NCBI GenBank assembly: GCA_964418605.1
Contig: CAYQLY010000001.1
Location: 62,001-126,000, forward strand
Origin: CAYQLY01 sp964418605
GTDB taxonomy: Bacteria; Bacteroidota; Bacteroidia; Cytophagales; Cyclobacteriaceae
Reading direction: 5' to 3'
Length of the DNA: 64,000 nt
Positions 1 through 8,563 of this stretch are shown piece by piece. Within the stretch, counting starts at the first letter, position 1. Each line of letters begins with the position of its first letter. The notes below the pieces were generated by a model that ran no database searches, was not told the DNA's origin, and saw only the letters and a program-made list of their open reading frames with translations. A program made the translations under genes and the position numbers.

Positions 1-1
1 G

Positions 2-868
2 GTAAGGCACCTATATACTGGTCGGCTATCACAATTTAGGACAGGAGATACAGAAAATTATACAGTAACGGGGAATGAAAAAATTATGTATGTTGATGTC
101 AATCAAAAAGTTCAATATACCACCCGATCGCAGTTGGTTAAAGAATTTGAAAATAAATACGTTGAGCGAAAAAAATATTTACTCGGAACAGATTTAGCAG
201 GTAGGGACTTATTAAGTCGAATCATACTGGGCGCGCGCATATCAGTAAGCATTGGATTAGTAGCTGTGACTATTTCTATGGTAGTAGGTGTATTTCTTGG
301 TTCTCTTGCTGGATTTTTAGGTGGATGGGTTGATAAGTTAGTGTTATGGATGATTTCTGTCTTTTGGTCAATTCCAAGTACCATGTTAGTCATAGCCATT
401 AGCCTGGCTTTACAAAGCAGAGGAGTTTGGGTCGCTTTTGTAGCCGTTGGACTTACAACGTGGGTAGACATTGCACGTATGGTGCGTGGTGAAATTTTGA
501 GTATTAAAGAAAAGCCTTATATTGATGCTGCTAGGGTTTTTGGAATCTCTAATCGGCGAATAGTTGTCAAGCATATCTTACCTAATATCATGAGCTCATT
601 AGTAGTTGTTGCGGCATCCAGTTTTGCTTCAGCAATATTGATAGAAGCGGGTTTAAGCTTTTTGGGATTGAGTGTGCAACCCCCCACACCTTCTTGGGGT
701 ATGATGATTCATGAAGGATTTCGGTCGATTACCGGCAAGGATAGCTGGCATTTAATTCTTTTTCCTAGTTTAGCGGTGAGTTTACTTGTATTATGTTTTA
801 ATTTACTTGGTAGTGGCTTAAGAGATGCCTATGATCCCAGAACAGTTCTCCTCCGAAATACTAAATAG
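2..868 (+). CDS. ABC transporter permease, DppC/OppC-like (5' partial)
   Basis: Inner-membrane permease of a peptide/nickel-type ABC importer. The frame is open to the left edge of the window, so the start lies outside; 288 residues are visible. An ATG at 86 exists but the codons before it continue without a stop. The segment GTDLAGRDLLSRIILGAR is the signature at the start of the DppC membrane domain, followed by about five hydrophobic helices. The cytoplasmic EAA-type loop is seen in AARVFGISNRRIVVKHILPN, which docks on the ATPase. Bacteroidota members often carry a soluble insert before this domain, which fits the polar N-terminal part here. It overlaps the next gene by 44 bases, suggesting coupled translation. 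Substrate is not determined. Confidence 0.88.
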   Translation, partial: VRHLYTGRLSQFRTGDTENYTVTGNEKIMYVDVNQKVQYTTRSQLVKEFENKYVERKKYLLGTDLAGRDLLSRIILGARISVSIGLVAVTISMVVGVFLGSLAGFLGGWVDKLVLWMISVFWSIPSTMLVIAISLALQSRGVWVAFVAVGLTTWVDIARMVRGEILSIKEKPYIDAARVFGISNRRIVVKHILPNIMSSLVVVAASSFASAILIEAGLSFLGLSVQPPTPSWGMMIHEGFRSITGKDSWHLILFPSLAVSLLVLCFNLLGSGLRDAYDPRTVLLRNTK

Positions 869-2072
869 TCTTAAGCTCAAAGAGATAGAGGTTAATACTC
901 TATTTGAGATTACACAGGCTATTAATAATAATTTTCCTGAGGAAAGTCTTTATAAAATATTCAAGTTTACACTAAGTGCAAACATGAATATTAAAAAGAT
1001 CGCACTTTTTGTATTTGATGATGAGTGGGTATGTAAGGCGAATTATGGAACGGTGCATGATTTTACAACTATTGTATTAGATGATGTATTCTTAAAGTTT
1101 AGGTCACTTACGCTTATTAAAGACGAATATCCGGATAGCCCATTTTCAGAGTTTGATGTGTTAATGCCTGTTTATCATAAAGAGAAGATTTTAGCTAATC
1201 TTTTTTTAGGTGGATTAGTGACTACAAAGAGTGGGACTCAATTATCTACTAATTTTCTTCAAGCGCTTACTAATATTATCATTGTTGCTATTGAGAATAA
1301 AAAACTTGCACGTCAACAGCTTCGACAAGAAGCTATGCGAAGAGATATGGAGATTGCACAACAACTGCAATCATCGATGCTTCCTAAAGTTCTGCCTTAT
1401 ACCAGTCGACTACAATTAGCTGCTGATTATCTTCCTCATGATTCTCTTGGCGGCGATTATTATGATTTTATTCCTGTTAATGATGACCTGTTTTTAATTT
1501 GTATAGGTGATGTTTCTGGAAAAGGTGTTCCAGCTGCTTTGCTCATGTCTAATATTCAAGCTTCTTTACGAATATTAATACGTCAAACGACAGATATTCA
1601 AAAAATAATTCGTGAAATTAATTTATCCATTATTCAAAATTCTAATCGTGAAAAGTTTATTACTTTTTTTGTGGCATTATATGATCAAAAAAATCAGACG
1701 TTGCATTATATTAACGCAGGGCATAACCCCCCTCTTTTAATTAATAACAGTCAAGATGTACAATTTTTGGATAATGGAACTACTATTCTAGGTTCATTTG
1801 ATCCTTTGCCGTTTTTAAAAGAAGGTACCATCCCTGGATTAGCTGATTTTTTAATTTTTGCTTATACAGATGGCCTTATTGAAACATTGAATGAGCATGA
1901 AGAAGAGTTTGGTGTAGAACGTGTGAGAGATTTTATTGTCGCTCATCAGCATATGACAGATCTTAGAAAAATTCACGAACAGCTTTTGAATGAGCTTACC
2001 GTTTTTAGGGGTCAAGTCAAACTGCCTGATGATATTACGATATTGAGTTGCAGGTATAGAGGAAACGCTTAA
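825..2072 (+). CDS. PP2C-family (SpoIIE/RsbU-like) protein phosphatase with N-terminal sensor region
   Basis: 415 residues. Residues about 20-165 form a GAF-like sensory region, 165-195 a helical linker, and the rest a PPM/SpoIIE phosphatase domain. Metal-binding aspartates are visible in GGDYYDF (D211) and in the IGDVSGKGVPAAL motif; YTDGLIE carries a further conserved Asp. Such proteins dephosphorylate STAS-domain anti-sigma antagonists in partner-switching systems. Start may be ATG 825 or ATG 831 (both in frame); both overlap the permease gene. A STAS protein is encoded far away at 51442, and no RsbW-type kinase is seen in the window, so the partner is unknown. The phosphatase assignment is firm; the regulatory role is inference. 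Confidence 0.88.
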   Translation: MPMIPEQFSSEILNSLKLKEIEVNTLFEITQAINNNFPEESLYKIFKFTLSANMNIKKIALFVFDDEWVCKANYGTVHDFTTIVLDDVFLKFRSLTLIKDEYPDSPFSEFDVLMPVYHKEKILANLFLGGLVTTKSGTQLSTNFLQALTNIIIVAIENKKLARQQLRQEAMRRDMEIAQQLQSSMLPKVLPYTSRLQLAADYLPHDSLGGDYYDFIPVNDDLFLICIGDVSGKGVPAALLMSNIQASLRILIRQTTDIQKIIREINLSIIQNSNREKFITFFVALYDQKNQTLHYINAGHNPPLLINNSQDVQFLDNGTTILGSFDPLPFLKEGTIPGLADFLIFAYTDGLIETLNEHEEEFGVERVRDFIVAHQHMTDLRKIHEQLLNELTVFRGQVKLPDDITILSCRYRGNA

Positions 2073-2076
2073 GAAA

Positions 2077-2724
2077 ATGGTTTATTCTCATAAGACAAGT
2101 TGGTTGATTAGATTATTTTTTCCTCATCATCTAGTATGGGATTTTAAAAATAGGCACCACGACGATAAAGTCATTTACTTGACATTTGATGATGGTCCTA
2201 TCCCATCAGTAACAGAATTTGTATTGGATGAATTAGCTAAATATCAGGCACGCGCTACTTTTTTTTGTGTAGGGGATAATTTACGAAAGTACCCAGCTAT
2301 AGGACAAGCTATTTTAAAAAATAACCATGCGATAGGTAATCACACGTATCACCATCTTAATGGATGGAAAACATCAGTTGATGATTATATAGGAGATGTT
2401 ATTAAATGTCAAAAAATAATAGAAGATACGTGTAGCGTATCCACTACTTTATTTAGACCTCCGTATGGGCTACTTAAGTCGTCTCAAACAAGAAAGCTTC
2501 TTTCTGCGTATCATATCATCATGTGGGATGTGCTAAGTGGAGATTTTGATTTAAAGTTATCTTCTAAGCGATGCTATCAAAAAACAATCAAGTATACTCG
2601 CCCAGGCTCTATTGTTGTCTTTCATGATAATATTAAAGCAACATCTTGTTTATATTATACATTGCCTCGTTTTTTAAAGTACTTTCATGAACTTGGTTAT
2701 ATATTTGAAAAAATAGATATTTAA
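2077..2724 (+). CDS. Polysaccharide deacetylase (NodB domain)
   Basis: 215-residue carbohydrate esterase family 4 enzyme that removes N-acetyl groups from sugars such as peptidoglycan or a surface glycan. The conserved motifs are all present: TFDDGP (residues 36-41, catalytic base and metal Asp), HTYHH (H89 and H93, metal ligands), RPPYG, and VVFHDN near the C-terminus. There is no clear signal peptide; the N-terminus is a short basic/hydrophobic stretch. It lies 4 bases after the phosphatase gene and 4 bases before the sigma-factor gene, so co-transcription is likely. The exact substrate cannot be read from sequence. Confidence 0.9.
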   Translation: MVYSHKTSWLIRLFFPHHLVWDFKNRHHDDKVIYLTFDDGPIPSVTEFVLDELAKYQARATFFCVGDNLRKYPAIGQAILKNNHAIGNHTYHHLNGWKTSVDDYIGDVIKCQKIIEDTCSVSTTLFRPPYGLLKSSQTRKLLSAYHIIMWDVLSGDFDLKLSSKRCYQKTIKYTRPGSIVVFHDNIKATSCLYYTLPRFLKYFHELGYIFEKIDI

Positions 2725-2728
2725 GGCG

Positions 2729-3292
2729 ATGTCTGAAGATCTAATATATAAAAAAGAAGAACAGGAGCTTGTCACGCAGGTTAATAAAGGCAGTGTCAAG
2801 GCTTTTGAGATGATCTTTAAGACATATTATGTAGAGCTTTCCAGATTTGCTGTCAAATATGTAGGTAGTACAGAGCAAGCAGAAGAAATAGTACAAGAGC
2901 TTTTTTTAACCATTTGGGAAAATAGAGAAAAACTATCTATTACATCCTCATTAAAATCTTATTTGTACACCTCTATTAAAAATAGATCTCTTAATTATCT
3001 TAAGTCGGCTGCTGTTAAGTATATCCAGCGCCAAGAAGAGGTAAGTGTTCATAACCATCCGGTTTCCTTGGATGTAGAAGAATATATCAACTATAATGAA
3101 CTACAGCATACCATTCAAAAAGCTGTAGAAAAGCTTCCAGAAAAATGCAGAATTATATTTACTCTAAGTCGGCAGGCTGGTCTTTCGTATCAGGAGATTG
3201 CAAATGAGTTAAACTTATCTATTAAAACGGTTGAGGCACAGATGGGTATTGCTCTTAAGCGTATTCGTGGTGACCTTTCTGAAAGAAACTGA
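2729..3292 (+). CDS. ECF-type RNA polymerase sigma-70 factor
   Basis: 187 residues with both ECF regions. Region 2 includes AEEIVQELFLTIWENR (core binding and -10 recognition), and region 4 includes LPEKCRIIFTLSRQAG followed by a helix-turn-helix (YQEIANELNLSIKTVEAQM). The form resembles FecI-like Bacteroidota sigma factors, which normally sit next to a FecR anti-sigma gene. Here no FecR-like gene follows: a tRNA gene begins 22 bases downstream. It is the last gene of the permease-phosphatase-deacetylase run. Target genes are not known. Confidence 0.9.
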   Translation: MSEDLIYKKEEQELVTQVNKGSVKAFEMIFKTYYVELSRFAVKYVGSTEQAEEIVQELFLTIWENREKLSITSSLKSYLYTSIKNRSLNYLKSAAVKYIQRQEEVSVHNHPVSLDVEEYINYNELQHTIQKAVEKLPEKCRIIFTLSRQAGLSYQEIANELNLSIKTVEAQMGIALKRIRGDLSERN

Positions 3293-3301
3293 AATTATCT
3301 T

Positions 3302-3309
3302 TAACTTTG
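3302..3309 (+). promoter_or_regulatory. Possible -7 box for tRNA-Pro
   Basis: TAACTTTG matches the Bacteroidota -7 consensus TAnnTTTG and ends 5 bases before the tRNA. No good -33 element is seen at the expected distance, so the tRNA could also be read through from the upstream operon. Confidence 0.3.
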
Positions 3310-3314
3310 ATGAT

Positions 3315-3388
3315 CGGGGTGTAGCGCAGCCTGGTAGCGTACTTGCATGGGGTGCAAGGGGTCGTGGGTTCAAATCCCGCCACTCCGA
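3315..3388 (+). tRNA. tRNA-Pro (anticodon GGG)
   Basis: A 74-base cloverleaf. The acceptor arms CGGGGTG and CACTCCG pair with one G-U, and the discriminator base is A; C1:G72 and A73 are typical of bacterial tRNA-Pro. The anticodon stem CTTGC/GCAAG encloses the loop ATGGGGT, giving anticodon GGG. The T arm GTGGG-TTCAAAT-CCCGC is standard. The CCA end is not encoded. Confidence 0.95.
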
Positions 3389-3446
3389 CTTTTTTTAGGA
3401 ATTGTTGTGTTAGATTGAATACTTTATCTCTGCAGTTTTAATAAAA

Positions 3447-3480
3447 AAATAGGCTTCGTTTTATGGAAGCCTATTTTTGT
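3447..3480. terminator. Bidirectional intrinsic terminator
   Basis: An 11-bp perfect stem (3447-3457 with 3466-3476, core AGGCTTC/GAAGCCT) around an 8-base loop, flanked by A-runs on the left and T-runs on the right. It can end tRNA-Pro transcripts on the plus strand and the small peptide gene on the minus strand, whose stop codon lies 24 bases away. Confidence 0.8.
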
Positions 3481-3500
3481 TCTTACATTTTTGTATGCCA

Positions 3501-3638
3501 TTATATGCATACGTCTGCGTAGCACGTCCATGTACATCCAAAGGTTTCAGTCCATTCTTTTTTAGGTTGCTGCCCGCCTTTTGCTAATTTTGCAATACTT
3601 TGTTTGTTGAGATTGAGCTTTTTGTTTGTTGTTTTCAT
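3501..3638 (-). CDS. Lanthipeptide-like RiPP precursor peptide
   Basis: A 45-residue peptide translated directly from the minus strand. The N-terminal half carries the Bacteroidota RiPP leader pattern KKLNLNKQSIAKL (residues 6-18), followed by a double glycine (residues 21-22), the usual leader cleavage site. The predicted core of 23 residues has three Cys (35, 39, 44) and four Thr, ending GCTWTCYADVCI, suitable for thioether or disulfide rings. The gene has a convincing promoter upstream and a terminator downstream. No lanthionine synthetase, radical SAM enzyme or peptidase-type exporter is encoded in this window, so the maturation enzymes must be elsewhere if it is modified. The leader family is recognised; the product class is inference. 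Confidence 0.72.
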   Translation of the reverse strand: MKTTNKKLNLNKQSIAKLAKGGQQPKKEWTETFGCTWTCYADVCI

Positions 3639-3669
3639 AATAATTTAGTTAGTTATTAATTTGAATATG

Positions 3670-3700
3670 CAAATATACAGCTAAATCTGGAAAATTTCAA
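3670..3700 (-). promoter_or_regulatory. Promoter of the RiPP precursor gene
   Basis: On the minus strand, TTG (3700-3698), a 20-bp spacer, then TATATTTG (3677-3670), an exact TAnnTTTG -7 box. The start codon at 3638 follows about 32 bases after the -7 box. Confidence 0.6.
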
Positions 3701-3923
3701 TAAAAATATTATTATTTTTATTTTTTTTTATACTTTTTTAATATATTTGTAATAATGAAAAATATATTAATTAATTGATTGTCAATAATTTATTAGTTTA
3801 AAAATAAGATTAAAAACTTCATTTTTTATTTTTTTATACCTATTTAAAAAATAGGATAGTAATACCTACAATCTCGGAAAATGCAAGACCTATTCCTCTT
3901 AAACTAAGGAGTTAAATTTTAGT
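3701..3923. other. AT-rich intergenic stretch without a gene
   Basis: Very AT-rich sequence upstream of the channel gene. No ORF of note on either strand; a chance -7-like box TATATTTG at 3742-3749 could serve as a distal promoter of the channel gene, but it lacks a -33 partner. Nothing else recognisable was seen. Confidence 0.5.
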
Positions 3924-3931
3924 TAGCTTTG
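3924..3931 (+). promoter_or_regulatory. Possible -7 box for the channel gene
   Basis: TAGCTTTG fits TAnnTTTG and includes the GTG that would be the longer start of the channel gene. If used, transcription starts at about 3938 and the ATG at 3949 would be the true start. No clear -33 element is visible. Confidence 0.35.
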
Positions 3932-3948
3932 TGAAATCAACAAAACAT

Positions 3949-5850
3949 ATGAATAGTAAAATTACACTCAAGCAGAAAATGCGTTATGCCTTTGACAACA
4001 CCATGGCAAAAGGTACCACAGCATTGATTACCTGGCTAGGTATTATTTCGCTCATTATTATTGTGGTATCGGCCATTGTGGTTATTGTTTTCAATATTGT
4101 ACCACATGAGGCTGAAGGCGCTAACTTTTTTGAAGCGATATGGATGAGTCTCATGCATACGCTTGACTCAGGTACTGTGGGTGGCGATTCTGGTTGGCCT
4201 TTTCGTGCTGTGATGTTGATCGTGACGTTGGGTGGAATTTTTGTAGTCAGTATTTTAATCGGTATTCTTTCTTCCGGTATTGAAAGTAAATTGGATGAAT
4301 TACGTAAAGGCAGGTCTTTTGTTTTGGAAAAAGAACATACTGTTATTTTAGGCTGGTCGTCTAAAATTTTTACAATTATCTCCGAATTAATTATCGCAAA
4401 TGAAAATAAACGCCGTGCACGTATTGTGATTTTGGCTGATAAAAATAAAGTGGAAATGGAAGATGAAATTCGGAGTAAGATAGAAGATACCCGAACAACT
4501 AAAATTATTTGTAGAAGTGGGAGTCCTAATGATATGAGTGATTTACATATTGTTAACCCATATCAAGCTAAATCAATTATTGTATTAGGTACAGAAGATG
4601 AGCATTCAGATTCTCAAGTCATTAAAACTATTTTAGCAGTGACTAATAATCCGAAACGCCGTGCTACGCCTTACCACATCATTGCCGAAGTGCGAGATTA
4701 TAAGAACTGGGAAGTTGCTAAGATGGTTGGTAAAGATGAGGTAGAGCTTATTCTGTCTGATGAGTTAATTTCACGTATCATGGTGCAAACTTGTCGACAA
4801 TCAGGATTAAGTGTTGTACTTACGGAGCTGATGGATTTTGATGGAGCGGAGATTTATTTTAACGAAGAGAGAACATTAATAGGAAAAACATTTGCAGATT
4901 CTTTAGCAGTGTATGAGGATTCAGCAGTTATAGGTATGCAGTTTGCTAATGGCACAGTAAAGATTAACCCGCCTATGGATACAGTGATTCAAGAAGGTGA
5001 TAAAGTGATTGCTATCTCTGAAGATGATGATACATTAGTTGTATCTAGTCAGTCTAATCCAGACATACAAACGCATCTTATTCGCTCGCCAGAATCTGTC
5101 TCTACTCAACCAGAGCGTACACTGATATTAGGTTGGAATAATAGAGCGCCTTTTATAATTAAAGAGCTGAATAATTACGTAGCTCCACAGTCTGTTTTAA
5201 AAATAGTTGCAGATGTCGATCGTGCAGAGGAAGCCATTCGACTTTCTTCTTCTCAGTTAACTCATCTTAAGGTTGATTTTCAACAAGCCAATTTTACAGA
5301 TAGAAAAATATTGGAAAGCCTGGATGTTACATCGTATGATCGTGTTATCCTGCTATGTTATGAAAACGATATGGGAGTACAAGAAGCAGATGCACATACT
5401 TTAATCGCTTTACTTCATTTACGTGATATATCCCAAAAGCAAGGTAAGCCATTGACAATTATCAGTGAAATGCTCGATGTACGTAATCGAGAGTTAGCAG
5501 AAGTTACCAAGGCAGATGATTTTATTGTGAGCAATAACTTACTTAGTTTATTGATTAGTCAGATTTCAGAAAACAAATCACTGATGCGTGTATTTGAAGA
5601 TTTATTTAATGCAGAAGGTTCTGAGATCTATTTGCGTCCTGTTTCAGAATATATTGATCCTCGTGAGCCAGTTCATTTTTATACTGTTTTAGAATCTGCT
5701 CGCCAAAAAAACCAAGTGGCAATAGGTTATCGTATAGCAGCTAAATCATCCTCATCAGCTGAGGCGTATGGAGTGGTTGTTAATCCAATAAAGTCAGAAA
5801 AAATCTCCTTTACAGAAAAAGACAAAATTATTGTATTATCAGATAATTAG
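3949..5850 (+). CDS. CASTOR/POLLUX-like ion channel protein
   Basis: About 633 residues from ATG 3949; a GTG at 3931 would add six residues but lies in a likely -7 box. Two N-terminal membrane helices flank a pore-like segment containing SLMHTLDSGTVGGDSGW, the pore signature of the CASTOR/POLLUX-type cation channels rather than the GYGD of classic potassium channels. The remainder holds two tandem Rossmann-like RCK (TrkA-N) modules, each opening with a strand-turn such as HTVILGWSSK and RTLILGWNNR. Family knowledge suggests a ligand-gated cation channel at the inner membrane, probably for potassium or calcium. Monocistronic: it is followed by a strong terminator. Ion selectivity is not determined. 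Confidence 0.85.
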   Translation: MNSKITLKQKMRYAFDNTMAKGTTALITWLGIISLIIIVVSAIVVIVFNIVPHEAEGANFFEAIWMSLMHTLDSGTVGGDSGWPFRAVMLIVTLGGIFVVSILIGILSSGIESKLDELRKGRSFVLEKEHTVILGWSSKIFTIISELIIANENKRRARIVILADKNKVEMEDEIRSKIEDTRTTKIICRSGSPNDMSDLHIVNPYQAKSIIVLGTEDEHSDSQVIKTILAVTNNPKRRATPYHIIAEVRDYKNWEVAKMVGKDEVELILSDELISRIMVQTCRQSGLSVVLTELMDFDGAEIYFNEERTLIGKTFADSLAVYEDSAVIGMQFANGTVKINPPMDTVIQEGDKVIAISEDDDTLVVSSQSNPDIQTHLIRSPESVSTQPERTLILGWNNRAPFIIKELNNYVAPQSVLKIVADVDRAEEAIRLSSSQLTHLKVDFQQANFTDRKILESLDVTSYDRVILLCYENDMGVQEADAHTLIALLHLRDISQKQGKPLTIISEMLDVRNRELAEVTKADDFIVSNNLLSLLISQISENKSLMRVFEDLFNAEGSEIYLRPVSEYIDPREPVHFYTVLESARQKNQVAIGYRIAAKSSSSAEAYGVVVNPIKSEKISFTEKDKIIVLSDN

Positions 5851-5870
5851 CCTTATTTTCTTTTCTACCT

Positions 5871-5918
5871 AATAAAAAAGGCAAGAATGCACATTTTTAG
5901 CTTTTTGCCTTTTTTATT
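5871..5918 (+). terminator. Intrinsic terminator after the channel gene
   Basis: A 14-bp perfect stem (5871-5884 with 5905-5918, core AAGGCAA/TTGCCTT) with a T-rich 3' arm, 21 bases after the channel stop codon. Confidence 0.8.
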
Positions 5919-5940
5919 AACTTTTTTAAGTATTTTTTTG

Positions 5941-5948
5941 TACTTTTG
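5941..5948 (+). promoter_or_regulatory. Possible -7 box for the DUF5686 gene
   Basis: TACTTTTG fits TAnnTTTG and lies about 95 bases before the start codon, just past the terminator of the previous gene. No good -33 element. Confidence 0.35.
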
Positions 5949-6043
5949 TATGTAATATTACAAAAAAATATTTAAATAGTTCAATATAGGGGTATATAGA
6001 TATTGAACATGTCATTGACTAAACTATCTGTTTGTAATGTATA

Positions 6044-8557
6044 ATGAAATCATATAAACCACTATTTATTAACATAATAATAGCCGTTTTTGCTTTAAGC
6101 ATCTCTGTGGGTTATAGCCAGGAAACAAGCGTAAAAGGGAAAGTAACAGATGCTGAAAATGGAGAACCTATTCCTTTTGTGAGCGTTGGATTTAAAGGAA
6201 CAACAATCGGAACTACGACTGATTTTGAGGGGTATTTTCATATCAAGACGAATCAATTGGTAGATTCTATCATTGTATCTTATGTCGGGTATAAATCAAA
6301 GTCTAAGTTGGTAACTAAAGGTATTGATCAGGTTATTAACTTTCAATTATTATCTTCTTCCTATAACCTTTCAGAAGTAGTGGTCTCATCAGGAGAAAAT
6401 CCGGCCTATGCTATTATTCGACAAGCTATTCAACGAAAAAAAAATCACAATTGGAAAAAATTAAATGCCTATGCGTATGAAAGCTATACTAAGGTAGAGA
6501 TCGATGTAGATAATATATCTGAATATTTTAAGAAGAGAAAGTTTATGAAAAAAATTTCTCAAGTAGTTGACAGTGTAGAGCGTATAGCTGGAGAAGATGG
6601 GAAACCTGTACTTCCTATTTTTGTTTCAGAGGCTATATCGATGTGTTATTTTAGAACAGCTCCTGATTTGCGTAAAGAAAAAGTCATAAAAACACAGGTA
6701 ACAGGAGTGGGGGTGCAAGACGAAAGCTTTGTCTCGCAACTCATTGGTACATCTTTTAAAGAATATAATTTTTATCAAAATTGGTTGACTATTTTAGGAA
6801 AGGATTTTATTTCACCTTTAGCGGAGGGATGGAAAATGTCTTATGAGTACTATTTAGAAGATAGCATGTATGTTGGAGAGGATTGGTGTTATCAAATAGA
6901 GGTTCAGCCAAAGCACTCATCTGATCTAGCTTTTGTAGGTACGATATGGATTACAAAAAATGATTTTGCTCTGAAGCAGGTTGATCTTGGAATTACACCT
7001 AATGCTAATATTAACTATATTGAAAAAATACGTGTTCATCAAGAGCTAGCATCTTTATCCGGTGAAGCATGGTTTCCTATTAAGACACGTGTATTAATTG
7101 ATATAGCAGAGTTGACAAATAAGTCTGCTGGTATGTTAGCTAAATTTTATGTATCGAATAAAGATTTTGTAGTTAATCAACCTCATCCGGTATCATTTTA
7201 TAATCCCCCTGTTGAAGTAAAAGAAGATGCAAATTTGGAAGAGCAAGGTTATTGGTCATCGCACCGTCATGACTCTCTTACATCTACCGAAAAACATGTT
7301 TATACAATGATCGATTCTCTTAAAAAAGTTCCAATTGTAAAAACCTATATTGATATTGTGGATTTGGCTGTCAATGGATACAAGAAATTAGGAGGATTAG
7401 ATGTAGGGCCTTATTTATTTATGTATGCTCATAATCGATTAGAAGGGCATCGTTTTCGTTTAGGGTTTAGGACAAATACATCATTTAGTAAAAAGTGGAT
7501 TTTTAAAGGTTACGCGGCGTATGGCATGCGAGATAGAGAATGGAAGTATTCAGCTGAATCAGATTATATTATATCTCGCCTTCCGTGGACAATTATTGGC
7601 GTTAAATACCGTCATGATTTAGAGCAGGTTGGTTTATTGACTGAAGATATTGAAAATAATAATTTGTTTTTAGCTTTCTCTAAATGGGGGCCAATTGATC
7701 GGCGTCTTCCATTTTTTCTTACGGAGGGAGAATTTTTTTTTCAGACAGATATTGCGAAAGGCTTGACTCAAAAAATTTCTCTTCGACAACGTTATTTTAA
7801 TCCGTTATATGATTTTTCATATTATAAAAAATTGGATGTTGATACTGTCATTGGTAGCAACTTCGGTACATCAGAGGTGCGTTGTGAGATGCAGTATTCC
7901 AAAGATCAGGTATTTATTCAAAAAGGCAATGTTAGAAAAAAATTAGGGACTTCCAAATCCCCAGTGTTTACATTGCAGTATACATGGGGAATAAAAAATT
8001 CATGGGGTGGGGACTTTGATTATCATAAATTTTTATTTTCTATTAATCATACAATAAATCTTGGTCATTTAGGAAGATCATCTTATGTATGGACGATGGG
8101 GTATATACCATCTCGTTTGCCATACCAGTTGTTATATGTTCCTCTAGGCAATCAAACTATTTTTTATAATAGCTCATCTTTTAATTTGATGAGGTATTTT
8201 GAATTTGTAACAGATGCATATGTTGCTTTTCATTATGTTCATCGTTTTGAAGGATTGTTATTTAATAGGCTTCCATTAGTTAAAAAATGGAAGTGGCGTT
8301 TAGTGGCTACAGCTGATGCCGTATATGGTACATTGCAAGACCAAAATCAGTCAATTATTCCTGATAAAGTTGACAATAGAAATGAGTTTACTACACTTAA
8401 AACATTTTCTACAAGTATTCCTTATGTTGAAGTGGGATATGGTATAGAGAATATTTTTAAATTTTTACGTGTGAGTGCTGTCCATCGATTAACTTATTTG
8501 GATTCTCCTCATGCTAAAAAGTTTGGTGTTATGGTTTCTGCTCAATTTAGATTGTAG
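6044..8557 (+). CDS. DUF5686 / carboxypeptidase-like regulatory domain outer-membrane protein
   Basis: 837 residues with a signal peptide ending near SVGYSQ (residue about 26). Residues about 27-115 are a CarboxypepD_reg-like beta-sandwich (VKGKVTDAENGEPIPFVSV, VSYVGYKS), which is followed by the DUF5686 region starting around NPAYAIIRQAIQRKK. The C-terminal half is rich in alternating aromatic strands and ends in an aromatic-rich strand (VMVSAQFRL), consistent with an outer-membrane beta-barrel. This domain order is common in Bacteroidota but the function of the family is unknown. The TPR lipoprotein gene follows after 6 bases, so they are likely an operon. Confidence 0.82.
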   Translation: MKSYKPLFINIIIAVFALSISVGYSQETSVKGKVTDAENGEPIPFVSVGFKGTTIGTTTDFEGYFHIKTNQLVDSIIVSYVGYKSKSKLVTKGIDQVINFQLLSSSYNLSEVVVSSGENPAYAIIRQAIQRKKNHNWKKLNAYAYESYTKVEIDVDNISEYFKKRKFMKKISQVVDSVERIAGEDGKPVLPIFVSEAISMCYFRTAPDLRKEKVIKTQVTGVGVQDESFVSQLIGTSFKEYNFYQNWLTILGKDFISPLAEGWKMSYEYYLEDSMYVGEDWCYQIEVQPKHSSDLAFVGTIWITKNDFALKQVDLGITPNANINYIEKIRVHQELASLSGEAWFPIKTRVLIDIAELTNKSAGMLAKFYVSNKDFVVNQPHPVSFYNPPVEVKEDANLEEQGYWSSHRHDSLTSTEKHVYTMIDSLKKVPIVKTYIDIVDLAVNGYKKLGGLDVGPYLFMYAHNRLEGHRFRLGFRTNTSFSKKWIFKGYAAYGMRDREWKYSAESDYIISRLPWTIIGVKYRHDLEQVGLLTEDIENNNLFLAFSKWGPIDRRLPFFLTEGEFFFQTDIAKGLTQKISLRQRYFNPLYDFSYYKKLDVDTVIGSNFGTSEVRCEMQYSKDQVFIQKGNVRKKLGTSKSPVFTLQYTWGIKNSWGGDFDYHKFLFSINHTINLGHLGRSSYVWTMGYIPSRLPYQLLYVPLGNQTIFYNSSSFNLMRYFEFVTDAYVAFHYVHRFEGLLFNRLPLVKKWKWRLVATADAVYGTLQDQNQSIIPDKVDNRNEFTTLKTFSTSIPYVEVGYGIENIFKFLRVSAVHRLTYLDSPHAKKFGVMVSAQFRL

Positions 8558-8563
8558 GTTTTT

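Noticed and set aside
112..471. 119-residue open frame on the minus strand
   Set aside because: Lies fully inside the permease gene on the opposite strand; composition has no family resemblance.
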